Shown here one piece after another: positions 43,979 to 55,101 of a DNA stretch of 64,000 nt. Location: NCBI RefSeq assembly GCF_040412425.1, contig NC_089781.1:56761468-56825467 (forward strand), in the 5' to 3' direction. Every line of letters starts with the position of its first letter. The stretch's first letter is position 1. This DNA is from Macrobrachium rosenbergii (taxonomy: Eukaryota; Arthropoda; Malacostraca; Decapoda; Palaemonidae). The notes beneath the pieces were generated by a model, which was given only the letters and a program-made list of their open reading frames with translations, was not told the DNA's origin and did no database searches. The position numbers and the translations under genes were made by a program.

Positions 43979-46136
43979 CCCTTAAACGACTGGACGATAA
44001 CGTCGACTAAAAATTTTCTGTTGGGTGCCGAAATGGACGCATCACGCCGTGACTACAAAAATTTCAACCTTCGGTCAACTTTGACTCGACCGAAATGGTA
44101 GAAAAACGCAATTGTAAGCTAAAACTCTTACATTCTAGTAATATTCAATCATGTACCTTCATTTTGCAACAAATTGGAAGTCTCTAGCACAATATCTCGA
44201 TTTATGGTGAATTTTTGAAAAAAATCTTTTCCTTACGCCTCCAGTTTCGCCGATAATTTCAGAAATTCGCGTCATTTTGTCGTAAGTTTGCACTGTTTTA
44301 TATTAGCTGTTACATAAAGTTTTATATATGAAAATGTGCGCAATTTTATGTAAAATACAGCAACATACAACCCATGGTTGTAGCTTTTATCAGTTTGGAA
44401 ATATTTTCATATAAACCACGATAACTGCCAAAATTTCAACCTTCGGTCAACTTTGACTCGACCGAAATGGTCAAAAACGCAATTGTAAGCTAAAACTCTT
44501 ACATTCTAGTAATATTCAATCATTTACCTTCGTTTTGCAATAAATTGGAAGTCTCTAGCACAATATTTCGATTTATGGTGAATTTTTAAAAACTTTTTCC
44601 TTACATCCGCGCAGAAATTCTTTTCGCCACGTTGTCGTAATGTTTGCACCGTTTTATATTAGTTGTTACATAAAGTTTTATATATGGAAATGTGCGCAAT
44701 TTTATGTAGAATACAACAGAAAATAACTCATGGTTGTAGCTTTATCAGTTTTGATATATTTTTCATATAAATCACGATAACTGCCAAAATTTCAACCTTT
44801 AGTCAACTTTAACTCGACCGAAATGGTAAAAACGCAATTATAAGCTAAAACTCTACATTCTAGTAATATTCAATCATTTACCTTTATTTTGCAACAAACT
44901 GGAAGTCTCTAGCACAATATTTCAATTTATGGTGAATTTCTGAAAAAAAACTTTTTCCTTATGTCTGCGCCACGTAACTCGCCGAACATCTCAGAAATTC
45001 TTTCACACGTTGTCGTAATGTTTGCATCATTTTACATTAGTCGTTACATAAACTTTTATATATGAAAATGTGCGCAATTTCATGTAGAATACAACAGAAA
45101 ATAGCTCATGGTTGTAGCTTTTATCAGTTATGAAATATTTTCACATAAATCACGATAACTTCTAAAATTTCAACCTTCAGTCAACTTTAACTCGACTGAA
45201 ATGGTCGAAAAACGCAATTGTAAGCTAAAACTCTTACATTCTAGTAATATTCAATCATTTACCTTCATTTTGCAAGAAATTGAAAGTCTCTAGCACAATA
45301 TTTCGATTTATGGTGAATTTTTGAAAAAACATTTTCCTTCGTCCGCCAGTAACTCTGCGAACATCTCGAAATTCTTTCAAATCACGTTGTCGAAATTTTT
45401 GCACCATTTTATATTAGTCTTTACATAAAGTTTTATATATGAAAATGTGTGCAATTTCATGTACAATACAACAGAAAATAACTCATGGTTGTAGCTTTTA
45501 TCAGTTTGGAAATATTTTTTCATATAAATCATGATAAATAGAAAAATTGTACTTTCGGTCAACTTTAACTCGACCTAAATGGTCGAAAACTGCAATTGTA
45601 AGCTAAAACACTTACAGTCTAGTAATATTCAATCAATTAGCTTCATTTTTTCAACAAATGGGAAGTCTCTAGCACAATATTTCGATTTATGGTGAATTTT
45701 TGAAAAAAACATTTTTTTACGTCCACAAGTTACGAATTCATGCATCATTTTGTGATAATATTTTTCTCTGTGTTGCTTTGATCGTTTTACAATATGTTAT
45801 ATACCAAAAATCATCGCAATTTAGTGTACAATACAAAGAAAAAAAATAACCCGTTAGCTTTAACTGTTTTGCTCACAGCGATTTGTATAAAATTATATAT
45901 GAATTTTTTTGCGCTTGTCATATATTTCAATATTTATATAGATAATGATATTTTTTTCATTTCTGATGGTTGCATACTAAACTTCAGGCAATGACAAAAA
46001 AAGGAGCCAAAATGAACTCTTAATCTTAAAAACTAAGCGTGCTGTGATTTTTTGAAAAAACTTTTTCCGCTTCAGCACTAACTCCCTAACGCCGCATACT
46101 GGAGACGTTTGTAAATAGAGGCTCGGCGTTTAAGGG
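43979..46136. mobile_element. TTAA-flanked piggyBac-type non-autonomous element, copy 2
   Basis: A 2158 bp element with TTAA at 43975-43978 and 46137-46140. It starts CCCTTAAACGAC and ends GGCGTTTAAGGG. Five tandem units again (anchor word starting CTAGCACAATAT near 44185, 44555, 44910, 45290 and 45667). Unit-specific variants occur in the same order as in copy 1: for example TTACATTAGTCGTTACATAAAC only in unit 3, and GTGATAATATTTTTCTCTGTG-like text only in the last. So the whole array moved as a block. Confidence 0.85.
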
Positions 46137-47746
46137 TTAAAGAGCTTACAGAGCCTTCCAAACAATGTTTGCTGCAGTAGCCAAAACACTCATGTGGACC
46201 CTATGGGGAACACTCTATGATTTGTGGAGTGTTGCATTAGCACTTGAATTGAAGCATTGGTGGGTTTCAACATTTCACTCCCCATTATAACCTCCCCTAT
46301 TGCATTCTTCCCCCTTCTCTTGGGACCTGCTTAAAGAATCTACTGTTGCACAACTTACTGACGAGTCTGACAACAGAATTGCACAATATATGCAGTCGAA
46401 AAAGGAGAATCTGGGAACAATACTCTTGAGAGTTTGTTCTTCCTAAGCTTAAGAAAGCTTGGTATGAATCAGAGTTATACAAACCTCTAGTCACTACTAA
46501 AGGATCCCTCCAACAACAGAAGAAAGGAGAACATTAGCAGCAGCACCCCTTTCTAAGCAGACAAAAATGCCCTACCAGGGATAAGGAAAATCAACTACTG
46601 ACTTCGTATTGAAGGCAAGGGAAGAGGTGGAGCCCAATAGGAGTTGCATGGTTGTCATAGTCTTCAGCATCACACGCAGTGGAAGTCCTCCCTTGGTCAC
46701 ACAGTATAATACCCCGTGGGCTAGGGTAGAGATGGTCTCACCCTCCCCTCTTCTAAAGGAGTATTTTCCAAAAACTACGCCCTCCCAATCAAAATATAGA
46801 GAAAGACATGTTTATGTGCCACTGCTATTCAATGTCCCCAGGAAGGATTCCTCTGAACAAAGGGTGATTCATAACCTGCCAAGTTTGAACACACATTGTT
46901 TGCATAAGTTTTCTATATACTGTACTTATTTACTTTATGGGAGCTCAAGAAAGAAGGAATTTAACTGGTGGCCTACCTAGGTGATTGGCTATATGGAAGC
47001 CACCAGAGAAGAAGTGCTGATGAAACCTGAGAATGATAGTCAACAGACTTCAGTCAAAAAGGTGTCTAACAAATAGGAACAAGTCCCACCTACATCCACC
47101 AGACATTCTCTGGAAGCGGGATTTTGTTGAGATGTGCTTTGTGGCCGGTTGTCTCCTCCCAACAGCACTCAAACCAGAATAAGGGAAGAACCTGAAAAGA
47201 TTCTTTTTGCACAACCCAGCTTTTCCAGATGACAGTTGGAACGAAGTCTGGTCTGTCATACTTTGCATTTGTGGTAGATCTAATCCTGAGTTTGTGACCG
47301 TGGGATGTAAACAGAGTCTGGCTCTCATGAAAGGAAAGGCTTGAGGTCGTCTTCTTCTGAGATCGGAAAGATACATCATCCTGGACCTGGAAGGGGTCTC
47401 TGGTAAACAGGTCAACCTGACTCTACTGTTCATCCAAGTGATAGGACATATGGATGCTTCCTTGACTGGTTGTGGATGCCACTGGAAGAATCGTCAGGTA
47501 GTAGGAAGATGTTCACCTGTTATGAGTAAGTGTTATGTCAGTTTCTTGCAGCTGTTGGCTGTCTTTCCAACTCAAAAGTTAAAACCTCTAAAAGGGACCC
47601 ATATTTTGTTGGTCCAAATCAGTATGGCTGCAATGTCCTACATCAAGAGGTTGGTCTCACGCCGCCTCTCTCAAGTCAGTAATTAACAACATGCTTCCAC
47701 ATCCAGAGTTGGACCTGTTTGCCACATGCAAGAACCATCAACTTCC

Positions 47747-47774
47747 TGTGTGTGTGTGTGTGTGTGTGTGTGTG
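47747..47774. repeat. (GT)n microsatellite inside element D
   Basis: A GT run of about 28 bases that interrupts the RNase H region (between the DLFATC block and the sequence that follows). Confidence 0.9.
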
Positions 47775-48118
47775 CATCTCTGAACTTGGGCATTTAGACA
47801 ATAGTAAGAGATGCATTCTTACAAGACTGGAACAAATGGAGGATGATATACCTTTTTCCTCCATTGTCCTAGGTTTTGAAGGCTTTGAACAATCTACTGG
47901 CAATGGAACCGCTTACCTATTGCCCCTGAATTAGCCAAATAGCCATTGATTCCCTTTTACTTCGACAGTGGGCAAGAAAATAGATTCCATTAACACTCAC
48001 TATTCTATCCCAGACAGAATGTAGGGAAGTCATCTTTACATCCTCCTTTCTGAACCGTGACCTTTCTGTGGATTTTGAAATCTAGTCTGCTGTGAAGATT
48101 ATTTATTTAACATTGCAA

Positions 48119-48300
48119 GGTACCTAGTGCAAAAATGGCACACTTCATTTATCCGACACACTAGTCCATTATGGAAAATGTGGTTTGATTACCTCCACAC
48201 TGGGTTACATTGCAGGTACCTAGTGCAAAAATGACAGACTTCATTTATTGGAAATACCAGTGTGTGGAAAATGTGGTTAGATTATCTCCACTCTGAGAAT
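48119..48300 (+). repeat. 96 bp tandem duplication in element D
   Basis: Two units start GGTACCTAGTGCAAAAATG at 48119 and 48215. Both still read YLVQKW..TSFI...WKMW.DYLH on the + strand. The units have diverged at several bases, so the duplication is not very recent. Confidence 0.8.
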
Positions 48301-48989
48301 CCAGCTGAAATCTGTTGAAACAGCTTCACATTTTATTACATAATCTTTTATGGTCAAGTGCTTTGCTATTATAATAGTCATGGCATACAAGGCAGCACTG
48401 AACCATTGCTTTATGGTTTTAGAATTGATTCTAATATAGAAATTGTGAATTCCTTTCTCCAGTCTTTGCACTACAAAGACCAGCTCCTGCAAGGTTTCCT
48501 ATTACTTGATCCCTGAACAAGGTTCTTAGCTCCACAAGGCAGTCTTCTGGTTTTGCTTTGGCATCAGGAGCCTGGATTAGCACACTGGACTCTCTTAGAC
48601 TAAGACAACATTTCATAACTTATACACCTATTGGTCATTTATACACCTGTTTGTTATTTACCGTTGATTCCTGGTCAAGAATGAGGACCTTTTAAAGGGA
48701 AAATCCTCTTTTCTGATAAGGAACTTATGTATTTCAGATAAAACATTATGCCTAGTTCAAGCACTCAAGGTTTACCTGATGTAATGACGAAAATCTCAGG
48801 TGGTCTTATTTTTCCTACACCCTAGCACAAAGAAACTACTCTCTCTGCATGGGTAGAGAATTATTTTAGTGCCCCTAATGGAAAAGGCAGACCTCACCTT
48901 TCCTAAGTTGCATAATATCCAAAAGTGAGTACATGGTTAACTTCGGAAATGTTTCTAAGGCTCTTAGTTTACGGGAGGTTTATTAGAGG

Positions 48990-49890
48990 CAGTAATCCTG
49001 AAACAGGAAAGGTGCAATAATCCTGCAGTCAGACCCAAGATAATTAGGGTACGTCACTGTAAAACCACAAGGGATAATACATATAGGTTCATGTGTATCC
49101 TGATCTTCATTGCCAAATTTTAATGGGTATCCGTAATAAGAAAATGGATGATAACCTGTTACTTTACCTTTGATTAAAAATTCCTGAAACATTATTGTAA
49201 TGAGAATGGTGGTCATGCTGAAATATTGCTGGAAAAGGCACACTAATTCCGCAGCCAGACCCAACATAATTAGGTAAGCCCCTTGAAACTACAAAGAATG
49301 GTACAGTACATATACAGGCAGTCCCCTGTTATTTGGCAGGGTTCTGTTCCCGACAGTGTGACGACAACCAAAAATCGCCGACAGCTGAAAATCTGCGATA
49401 ATAGTGCCAGTCCCCAGTTATTGGTGCCGATAACCTTACAGGATCAGCGCCGATAACCGGAGATTACGCCACAACCGAATCGGTGTCGAAAATCTGGTTA
49501 TCATCATCGCTAGACAAGTGCCGTGAAACCGGATTGCCAATAACTGAGGCCGCTAATAACTGGGGACTGCCTGTATAGGTTCTGCTGTTTCCTGTTTTTA
49601 TTGCCAAACCCCCAATGGGTATCAGGAATAAAGAAAATGGTTGATAACCTGTGACTTTACCTACGATCAAAAATTTTTGAAACACTATTGTTATGAGAGT
49701 GGTGGTCTTGCTGAGATATTGCCAGGGAAGGCACAATCCCCACAGCCAGATCCAACAATATTGATAAGTCACCTTAGAACCACAAAGTGTACATATATAG
49801 GTTCTTGTATTGTTTCTTGTTCTTTATTACTAAACCGTTATGGGTATCTGAAATAAAGAAAATGGTTAATAACCAGTGGCTATACTTCAT
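48990..49890. repeat. ~229 bp tandem triplication carrying MITEs
   Basis: Blocks such as GCAGCCAGACCCAACA, GGGTATC.G.AATAA.GAAAATGG and GTGGTCTTGCTGA recur about 229 bp apart (near 49022, 49250 and, after subtracting a MITE, 49739). A MITE lies in the second unit at 49315-49573; the first and third units show the uninterrupted ACATATAGG-type site. Function unknown; the reverse-strand frames in it are not convincing. Confidence 0.8.
49315..49573. mobile_element. pogo-type MITE, CAGGCAGTCCC family, copy 4
   Basis: A 259 bp element with TA at 49313-49314 and 49574-49575. It starts CAGGCAGTCCCCTGTTATT and ends CTGGGGACTGCCTG. The interior has many short palindromes built from ggtgccgataac-like words, as in copies 1, 2 and 5. 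Confidence 0.9.
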
Positions 49891-49892
49891 TA

Positions 49893-50160
49893 CAGGCAGT
49901 CCCCACTTACCAGCAGCATTGGTTAATGGCATTTTGTTATTACGTTGCTTGGCTAGCAACGCCATTTTCGGCCCTGGTAAGCGGTTTATCGGTGTCGGTA
50001 AGCAGTTTATCAGCACTGATAACCAATTATCGGTGCCGATATCCGTTAGCGCTCCATTAGGTCGTTTATCAGCACTGTCATCGCCGATTTTCAGTTAGTG
50101 GCGATTTCTCGGTTAGTGGTGCTCTGCCGGAAACAACTTCTCGCCATTAACCGGGACTGC
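49893..50160. mobile_element. pogo-type MITE, CAGGCAGTCCC family, copy 5, right end clipped
   Basis: TA at 49891-49892, then CAGGCAGTCCCCACTTACC. The right end reads ACCGGGACTGC and lacks the final CTG and TA, so it lost its last bases. Confidence 0.8.
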
Positions 50161-50249
50161 TCTTTATTTAGAATTTATTTATTAAGAGCGTTTTTCATAA
50201 CCTGTCAATTTTTTTGTGATCTGTTGGACAAACAGCAGCTATGCTATAA

Positions 50250-50590
50250 AAAAAGGATTTTGACAAAGGAAAATCTATTTCTGAGGAAGGCCCCGTCACC
50301 CAGTGAAATTCCATACTAACACGAATTTCTAGGTATAAAATGCTAGATACCAGAAAAAGAGCTCCAGGAATGCTGGGGTTACTACCCCAGATCGAAGCGT
50401 CTTCCACAAGGAAGCGTAAATTATAACCAGGTAGTGAAAGGATCACAACCCACAGAGCCACACTAGGCAGATATCTCATGTCAAAACCCCTCGAAGAGGC
50501 GGTGAGCGTTCAGCCCCACGCTCATGCGTCCAGCAGGCAGCGACACAGCGCCACCTACACTCATTCAGACTAGCACCACCCGGGGAGCGC
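50250..50590 (-). mobile_element. DIRS-like element B, 3' inverted terminal repeat
   Basis: The reverse complement matches 58045-58384 almost throughout: GTGTAGGTGGCGCTG, GCATGAGCGTGGGGCTG, CTTCGAGG..TTTTGACATG, CTTTTTCT(CT)GGTATCTAGC and ATACCTAGAAATTCGTGTTA. It sits beyond the recombinase end of the element and is the outer end on that side. Confidence 0.75.
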
Positions 50591-50639
50591 ATGTGCAAGT
50601 GAGGCAGCAACTTCTGGGGCGGGTCACCGGGTGACCACG

Positions 50640-50730
50640 GGGCCTTCCTCAGAAATAGATTTTTCCTTTGTCAAAATCCCTTTTCTGGAGTCAGCCCCGT
50701 GTCAGCGGTGAAATAAATGATGAGAATCAT
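50640..50730. mobile_element. DIRS-like element B, internal complementary region
   Basis: On the minus strand this reads GCTGACACGGGGCTGACTCC, then AGAAAAGGGATTTTGACAAAG, then through AAATCTATTTCTGAGGAAGG into CCCCGTGGTCACCCGGTGAC. The first part matches the outer end of the terminal repeat at 58315-58380; the second part is complementary to the outer end of the other repeat (50256-50300). A segment that bridges both element ends is the internal complementary region of DIRS-type elements, thought to template a circular intermediate. Confidence 0.65.
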
Positions 50731-51199
50731 GCCAAGACTGCAAACTACAGGAAAATACAAGATGTCTGAAGAAAAAGCACAGCTATGGAAAAGGATTTAA
50801 TTAGAATATCTCTCCACATGAAAAAATTGTAAGTAACATGAAATACATAATAAAGCCTTACAAAGTAGAATAAAATGGTACACAAAGCAATATCTACATG
50901 ACAAAATACATTCAATAATATAAAAATTATGAGGTAATATAAACTTAAATCTAAGCATAAAAAGAACATCTACAACATGAGAAAATTTATGGTACATGGA
51001 GGCAAAATAAAAACAGCCCAGTACCTAAGACAATCAAAATCACAGCATGTCAAAATACAGTCACCAAAAGATAATAAAGACAATAATAATATCAATGAGA
51101 GCAAGGCAGTGAGGCATGATCCATCAGGGCAGGCAGAGAAGTAAATGAGGCAGGCGGGCGGGGAAGGGGAAGGATAAGAGATAATTAAGGTGGGAATGT

Positions 51200-52070
51200 A
51201 CTCCCACAGCCATATTGAAAATTTCAGGAGCTTGAGTGATTTTAAATAATGGTTAAACACTAAAGTGATTTCCATCCATTATATTTGGTAAGTTCGGAAA
51301 AATCCATATTGTGAAAATAATTAGTGGAAGTAGCTACTGCACGGATATCATGAACCTTAGGGACTGAATCCGGGTTGGCTTGTTTAATAAAATACAGAAT
51401 TTGCTGTCTTATAGCATTCAACGAAAGAGTTCCACCTTTCTCTCTGATAAAAAGAGGACCCGACTTACACTGTGGAGTTCTTAATAGGTAAGACTTTAAG
51501 GTATAGACTGGAGGCATAGGACTGGTCCTGTGGAAGAGGCACCACCTTCCAGGGGGCCACCTGTCTTGAGGTCCTCGTTTTTAGCTAAAAATCTCACGGT
51601 CAGGAGAAGGAGGCTTCCGGACGGGGAGGAAACTAACGTCATCACCTCTAGAGAGGCAGTAAATCTGGAAATTCTGGCACCTGAAGCCAAGCTAATCAGT
51701 AGTTTTCCTTAACAGATCCAAATAAAGAGCATTGTGGTTGTCAATCTCAGATGCTAACTTAAGAACAGCATTGAACCACATAACAGAATGTAGGCGCGTC
51801 TGGTCTCAGGCGGCGCATGCTCTAGGGATAGATGAAAAGTAAGAATCTGTAAGGTCAATTTAAAACCATATAAAAATACCTTCTTCAGGCTGACTTAGCT
51901 GTGGTAATAGTGGCGAGGCCCTTTTCAAACAATGATCTAAAAGAGGTAACCGCTAGGTTAGTAGTCATAGTTTGGGCTTCAGGTACCTTCAAAGGCTAAT
52001 TTCTTGACTGCTGGAGTCACGTGTCTGAGTGAATCTCTCTTATCTGATTCTAAAAACAGAGTGTTAGCAG
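51200..52070 (-). pseudogene. DIRS-like element B, tyrosine recombinase
   Basis: C-terminal catalytic domain on the minus strand. ASGARIS carries the first catalytic Arg (51673-51675); LKSYLLRTPQCKSGPLFI follows; then VHDIRAVATS with the His-x-x-Arg block (51341-51352), GWKSL, and after a one-base frameshift FNHYLK with the catalytic Tyr (51246-51248). Tyrosine recombinases of DIRS elements insert circular DNA without target duplication. All key residues survive, but the frame is broken at 51259 and further upstream. Confidence 0.8.
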
Positions 52071-52072
52071 GG

Positions 52073-53190
52073 TCAATGTTTGCTCCCTTTTGAGCAGCGA
52101 GCTTTATAAAGTCCATAAAACTTCGGACATTCTGAATTTTTTAAGGCTGGCCACAGTCTTGGTTGTACTACTTGGGTCAGTCTGGGATTAGAATCCGATG
52201 ACTCTGCAACTTGAGTTCCTGAAGCAGAGGGAACCAGTTGCTCTTCGGCCAATAAGGGGCTACCAGGGCCAGTTGACCTTTGAATGACCTGAGTTTGTGC
52301 AGTACTTTCAACAACATGTTTATTGGGGGAAACAAGTAAATCTTCTCCCAATTGTTCCAGTCTATGGTCATTACGTCCGTGGCATAGCCTGAGGTCCAGG
52401 TCCGGGGCCACATAACGGGAAGCTTGTGAATTTGCTCTCCGTGTGAGCAGATCCGCGGAGACCGGAACCCGGCATATCAATTGAAGACTCTCCGTCCAGA
52501 GACCACTCCGTCTCCAGCGAATTGTTGGTTCTGGACAGGAATCCACCACCACGTTCCGTACCCCCTTCGGTGGTGGCTGACGAATGCCAGCTGTGCTTGT
52601 TTGCCAGGAGAAAATAGCTACCATAATTTGGTTTACACAACCTGATTTGGAGCCGCCCCTGTTGATGCAATGAACTACCACGGCGCTGTCCAACACCAGT
52701 CTGATGTGAATCCGGCTGGGGGGCCGGATTTTCTTTAAGGTTAGAAATACTGCCATAGCTTCCAAAGTGTTTATATGGAACTGTTGAAACATTGTAGACC
52801 ATGTTCCTTGTACTTTTTGTTTTAGCGAATACCCTCCCCAGCCACTTAGGCGTCTGTGTGTGAACCACCAGGCGCCGGAGGAGGAACTGAGCGGGACTGT
52901 CTTGGACAGGCGTGACTGTGGACCAAGGCATGATCTACGCCTTTAAATCCGTGGGATGGAGAGACCTTGTCTCTGAGCCTGACATTGGCTCGTCCGCCCA
53001 CTGTTTGTGTCGCTAATTTTGCTTTTGAAACAGGTCGTCCTGAGGCAAATTGAGGGCCGAGGATTCTTTCTTGGGCCCGGCGGGGATGCTGCTTTATCTC
53101 TAAATTCCTGGTAAGGAAGCTATCTCCTTCGCTTGGGCCGGAAGGGATAACATGCGAGGACAGATCCACTGGAGGCCCAGCCACTGAAAC
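52073..53190 (-). pseudogene. DIRS-like element B, RNase H region
   Basis: A minus-strand frame of 239 codons (52792-52073) starts QFHINTLEAMAVFLTLKK (RNase H Glu block: I.TLE..AV) and continues RLVLDSAVVVHCINRGG (Asp block). In neighbouring frames follow NWEKIYLFPPINMLLKVL and ALVAPYWPKSNWFPLL (52340-52230), the region always found between RNase H and the recombinase in DIRS-like elements. Upstream (53184-52846) SSHVIPSGPSEGDSFL and HALVHSHACPRQ belong to the RT-RNase H connection. Broken by several frameshifts. The 239-codon frame is the longest open frame of the window but not a host gene. Confidence 0.75.
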
Positions 53191-53900
53191 CGGGACTCCG
53201 GGCCAGTGCAGGACTTCTCTGTTCAGCTGAAAGCCTAACGACTCCAGAAGATTACATTAATGATGTCAGTAGCCTTCGGCACTCTAGAACTGTTGGTGCC
53301 CAAATTATCCAATACGATCAGAGTACGCTGCTAGGGATATCCCCTGGGGACCGGAGTTGCTGCACTACCGCTCGCCAGCTTTGTAAATATTCTGGGCTAT
53401 ATTTGGGCCGAAGGCATGACCCTGAAGGAGTAGGCTTGTTTCCAGTGCAAACCCAGGAGCGGAGAAGTTCGCGCAACCGGAGCGTGATAGTAAGCGTCTG
53501 AAAGATCGATAAGTATTTAGCGGCTCCGCAGCGGAAGTAGAGTCCGTACCGCAATGCTACGTAGCATCACGAAATTTGTCGCATTTTATATACAGATTTA
53601 GGCGTGACAGATCAGAATCACTCTTTGCTGACTGGGTCTTTCTTTGCGGACAGTAGACAACCTGCCTTGAAATTTGGGGTGCCTTACTTTCTTTATTGCT
53701 CGTTTGTTGAGCAATTCTGTCATGTAATCCTGTGCGGATTGATGTGGGTGGCTAGTAAAACCACAGTCAGGGGGAGGGGTCCTTGGTCAGCTCCAACCCA
53801 GACATGGATTACACAATACTGTGTGCCCAAGGACTGAAAGGACCACTGGTCTCTGAACCAGTAAAGGCGACCACCTACCTGACTGTTTCTCAGTGGGAGG
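53191..53900 (-). pseudogene. DIRS-like element B, reverse transcriptase (poorly preserved)
   Basis: Pieces on the minus strand: LRLRELLRSWVCTGNKP (53460-53410) and GSCLRPKYSPEYLQSWRAVVQQLRS (split over frames, 53410-53345), resembling the palm region between the first Asp block and the YLDDW block. The YLDD itself should lie near 53330 and is not readable. RT is the worst-preserved enzyme of this element. Confidence 0.55.
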
Positions 53901-55101
53901 AGCGGTTTGTTTCCTCTACCACGTCCAGGTTTTTTCCTCTTGGGGTGTTAGACTTGCCTCTGTGAGGGCCGACCTCTTCCCCCCCTTGCATCTCCCTATT
54001 GGGCGTGAAAGACACGACCCTCATAGGTGGGATTGTGCATGGTGAGGAGGCATTACGAGGGTGCAGCAAGGGATTGAGCTGGTTGGATATGCCGTGCTGT
54101 TGGGGATGAGCCTTGGGGTGGAGGGCTGGGCCACTGCCGGGGACCAGGACAGCTTAGACAGTCTGGTGTTGGGGCCTCTTATGTCTCCTGAATCGTTTAC
54201 CAGACTTAGTCTGGGAGCCGCCAGATTCTGGGGTCTTCCGCTTGTAAGCAGAGATACCCCAACGAGAGCGAAGACTTTGGTTGGCTCTAGTAGCCTCGCT
54301 CAGCACACTGGCTACGTCTTCATCTGGGAAAAGGTTAGGGCCCCAGGTAGAGGCTCTTCGCGACTTGTTGACTCATGGCGTATGGTAGCTCGGCAGATGA
54401 ATCTCCTACACTCCGGCTTGTACCATAAAGTCATATAGGTCTGACTGAAACCCTGCTAGCAGGGATTTAGCCAGAACCTGGAAAGAAGGAGCTCTTCTGC
54501 ACAGGGGCTAGCAGTCAAGCTACCATAGTGAGAGCAGAGCCGGACTTCAAGGACCGAGCGTAACCTAGTCGGCACCCAAATTCTGCCTTTAGCAAGGCTT
54601 CTGGGAGCTTAGGAAGCTGCTTTCGCTAAACTGAGTAGGCAGCGCAGTGGCGTCCTTTCCCCACAGTAAAGGTGGGCGGGCGTCCTCCAAACTCCTGCCT
54701 GGGAATACCAGGGATGTGAGTCTGTCTGTAATTTGAGGTAAAGGGTTGCCTTCAAAGCAAGCTCGAGCCGTAGCCAGAGCCACTTTGTTGATGCAGGGAG
54801 TAGGCAACTTATCACCTAGGGCAAACATGGTGTAGTTGCTCTTGAAAGGTGTAAGTTTGGTGTTCTCTGCCTGCCACTCCGTAAGAGTGCGCAGGAGAGT
54901 AGACTGAGCTTGGTCCCTAGGGAAGATCACCGTCTCTCTAGGGACCTTGTCCGAAAGTACCCAGGCTTCCTCCGTCAGCCTAACGAAGCCTGGGTAAGGA
55001 GGCAGGAGATCGGGAGGGAAAAACTCCAGCTCCTCCAAACGTCTCATGCCAAGACCTTCAACCGTCAAGGTGTCTTCATGCCGAATGGCATGAAACCACA
55101 T
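53901..55101 (-). pseudogene. DIRS-like element B, gag
   Basis: A minus-strand frame of 170 codons (55101-54589): MRRLEELEFFPPDLLPPYPG, FVRLTEEAW, VPRETVIFPRDQAQSTLLRT and YTMFALGDKLPTPCINKV. These blocks are typical of the gag of DIRS-like elements in decapods as I remember them. After a frameshift the tail is Arg/Gly/Pro-rich (GDARGGRGRP, KRKKPGRGRGNK, near 53990-53930), likely RNA-binding, and leads into RT. Confidence 0.75.

Larger units (their letters stand above)
46141..48900 (+). pseudogene. DIRS-like element D, RT / RNase H region
   Basis: Continues element D. Pieces: KTLMWTLWGTLYDLW (46180-46225, gag end); YVPLLFNVPRKDSSEQRVIH (46811-46870) followed by NLPSLN (RT palm entry); VAYLGDWLY (46958-46985, the YLDDW motif with the first catalytic Asp changed to Gly). 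Then RNase H text: GHMDASLTGCGCHWKN (47440-47490; first Asp) and a LELRAV-like region; then the DLFATC block (47705-47730) and WNKWRMIYLFP-like text (47830). Many frameshifts. A recombinase is not readable after about 48300. Confidence 0.7.

Noticed and set aside
52073..52792. 239-codon minus-strand frame as a host gene
   Set aside because: It opens with RNase H motifs of a DIRS-like element and then drifts into an out-of-frame reading of the following region.
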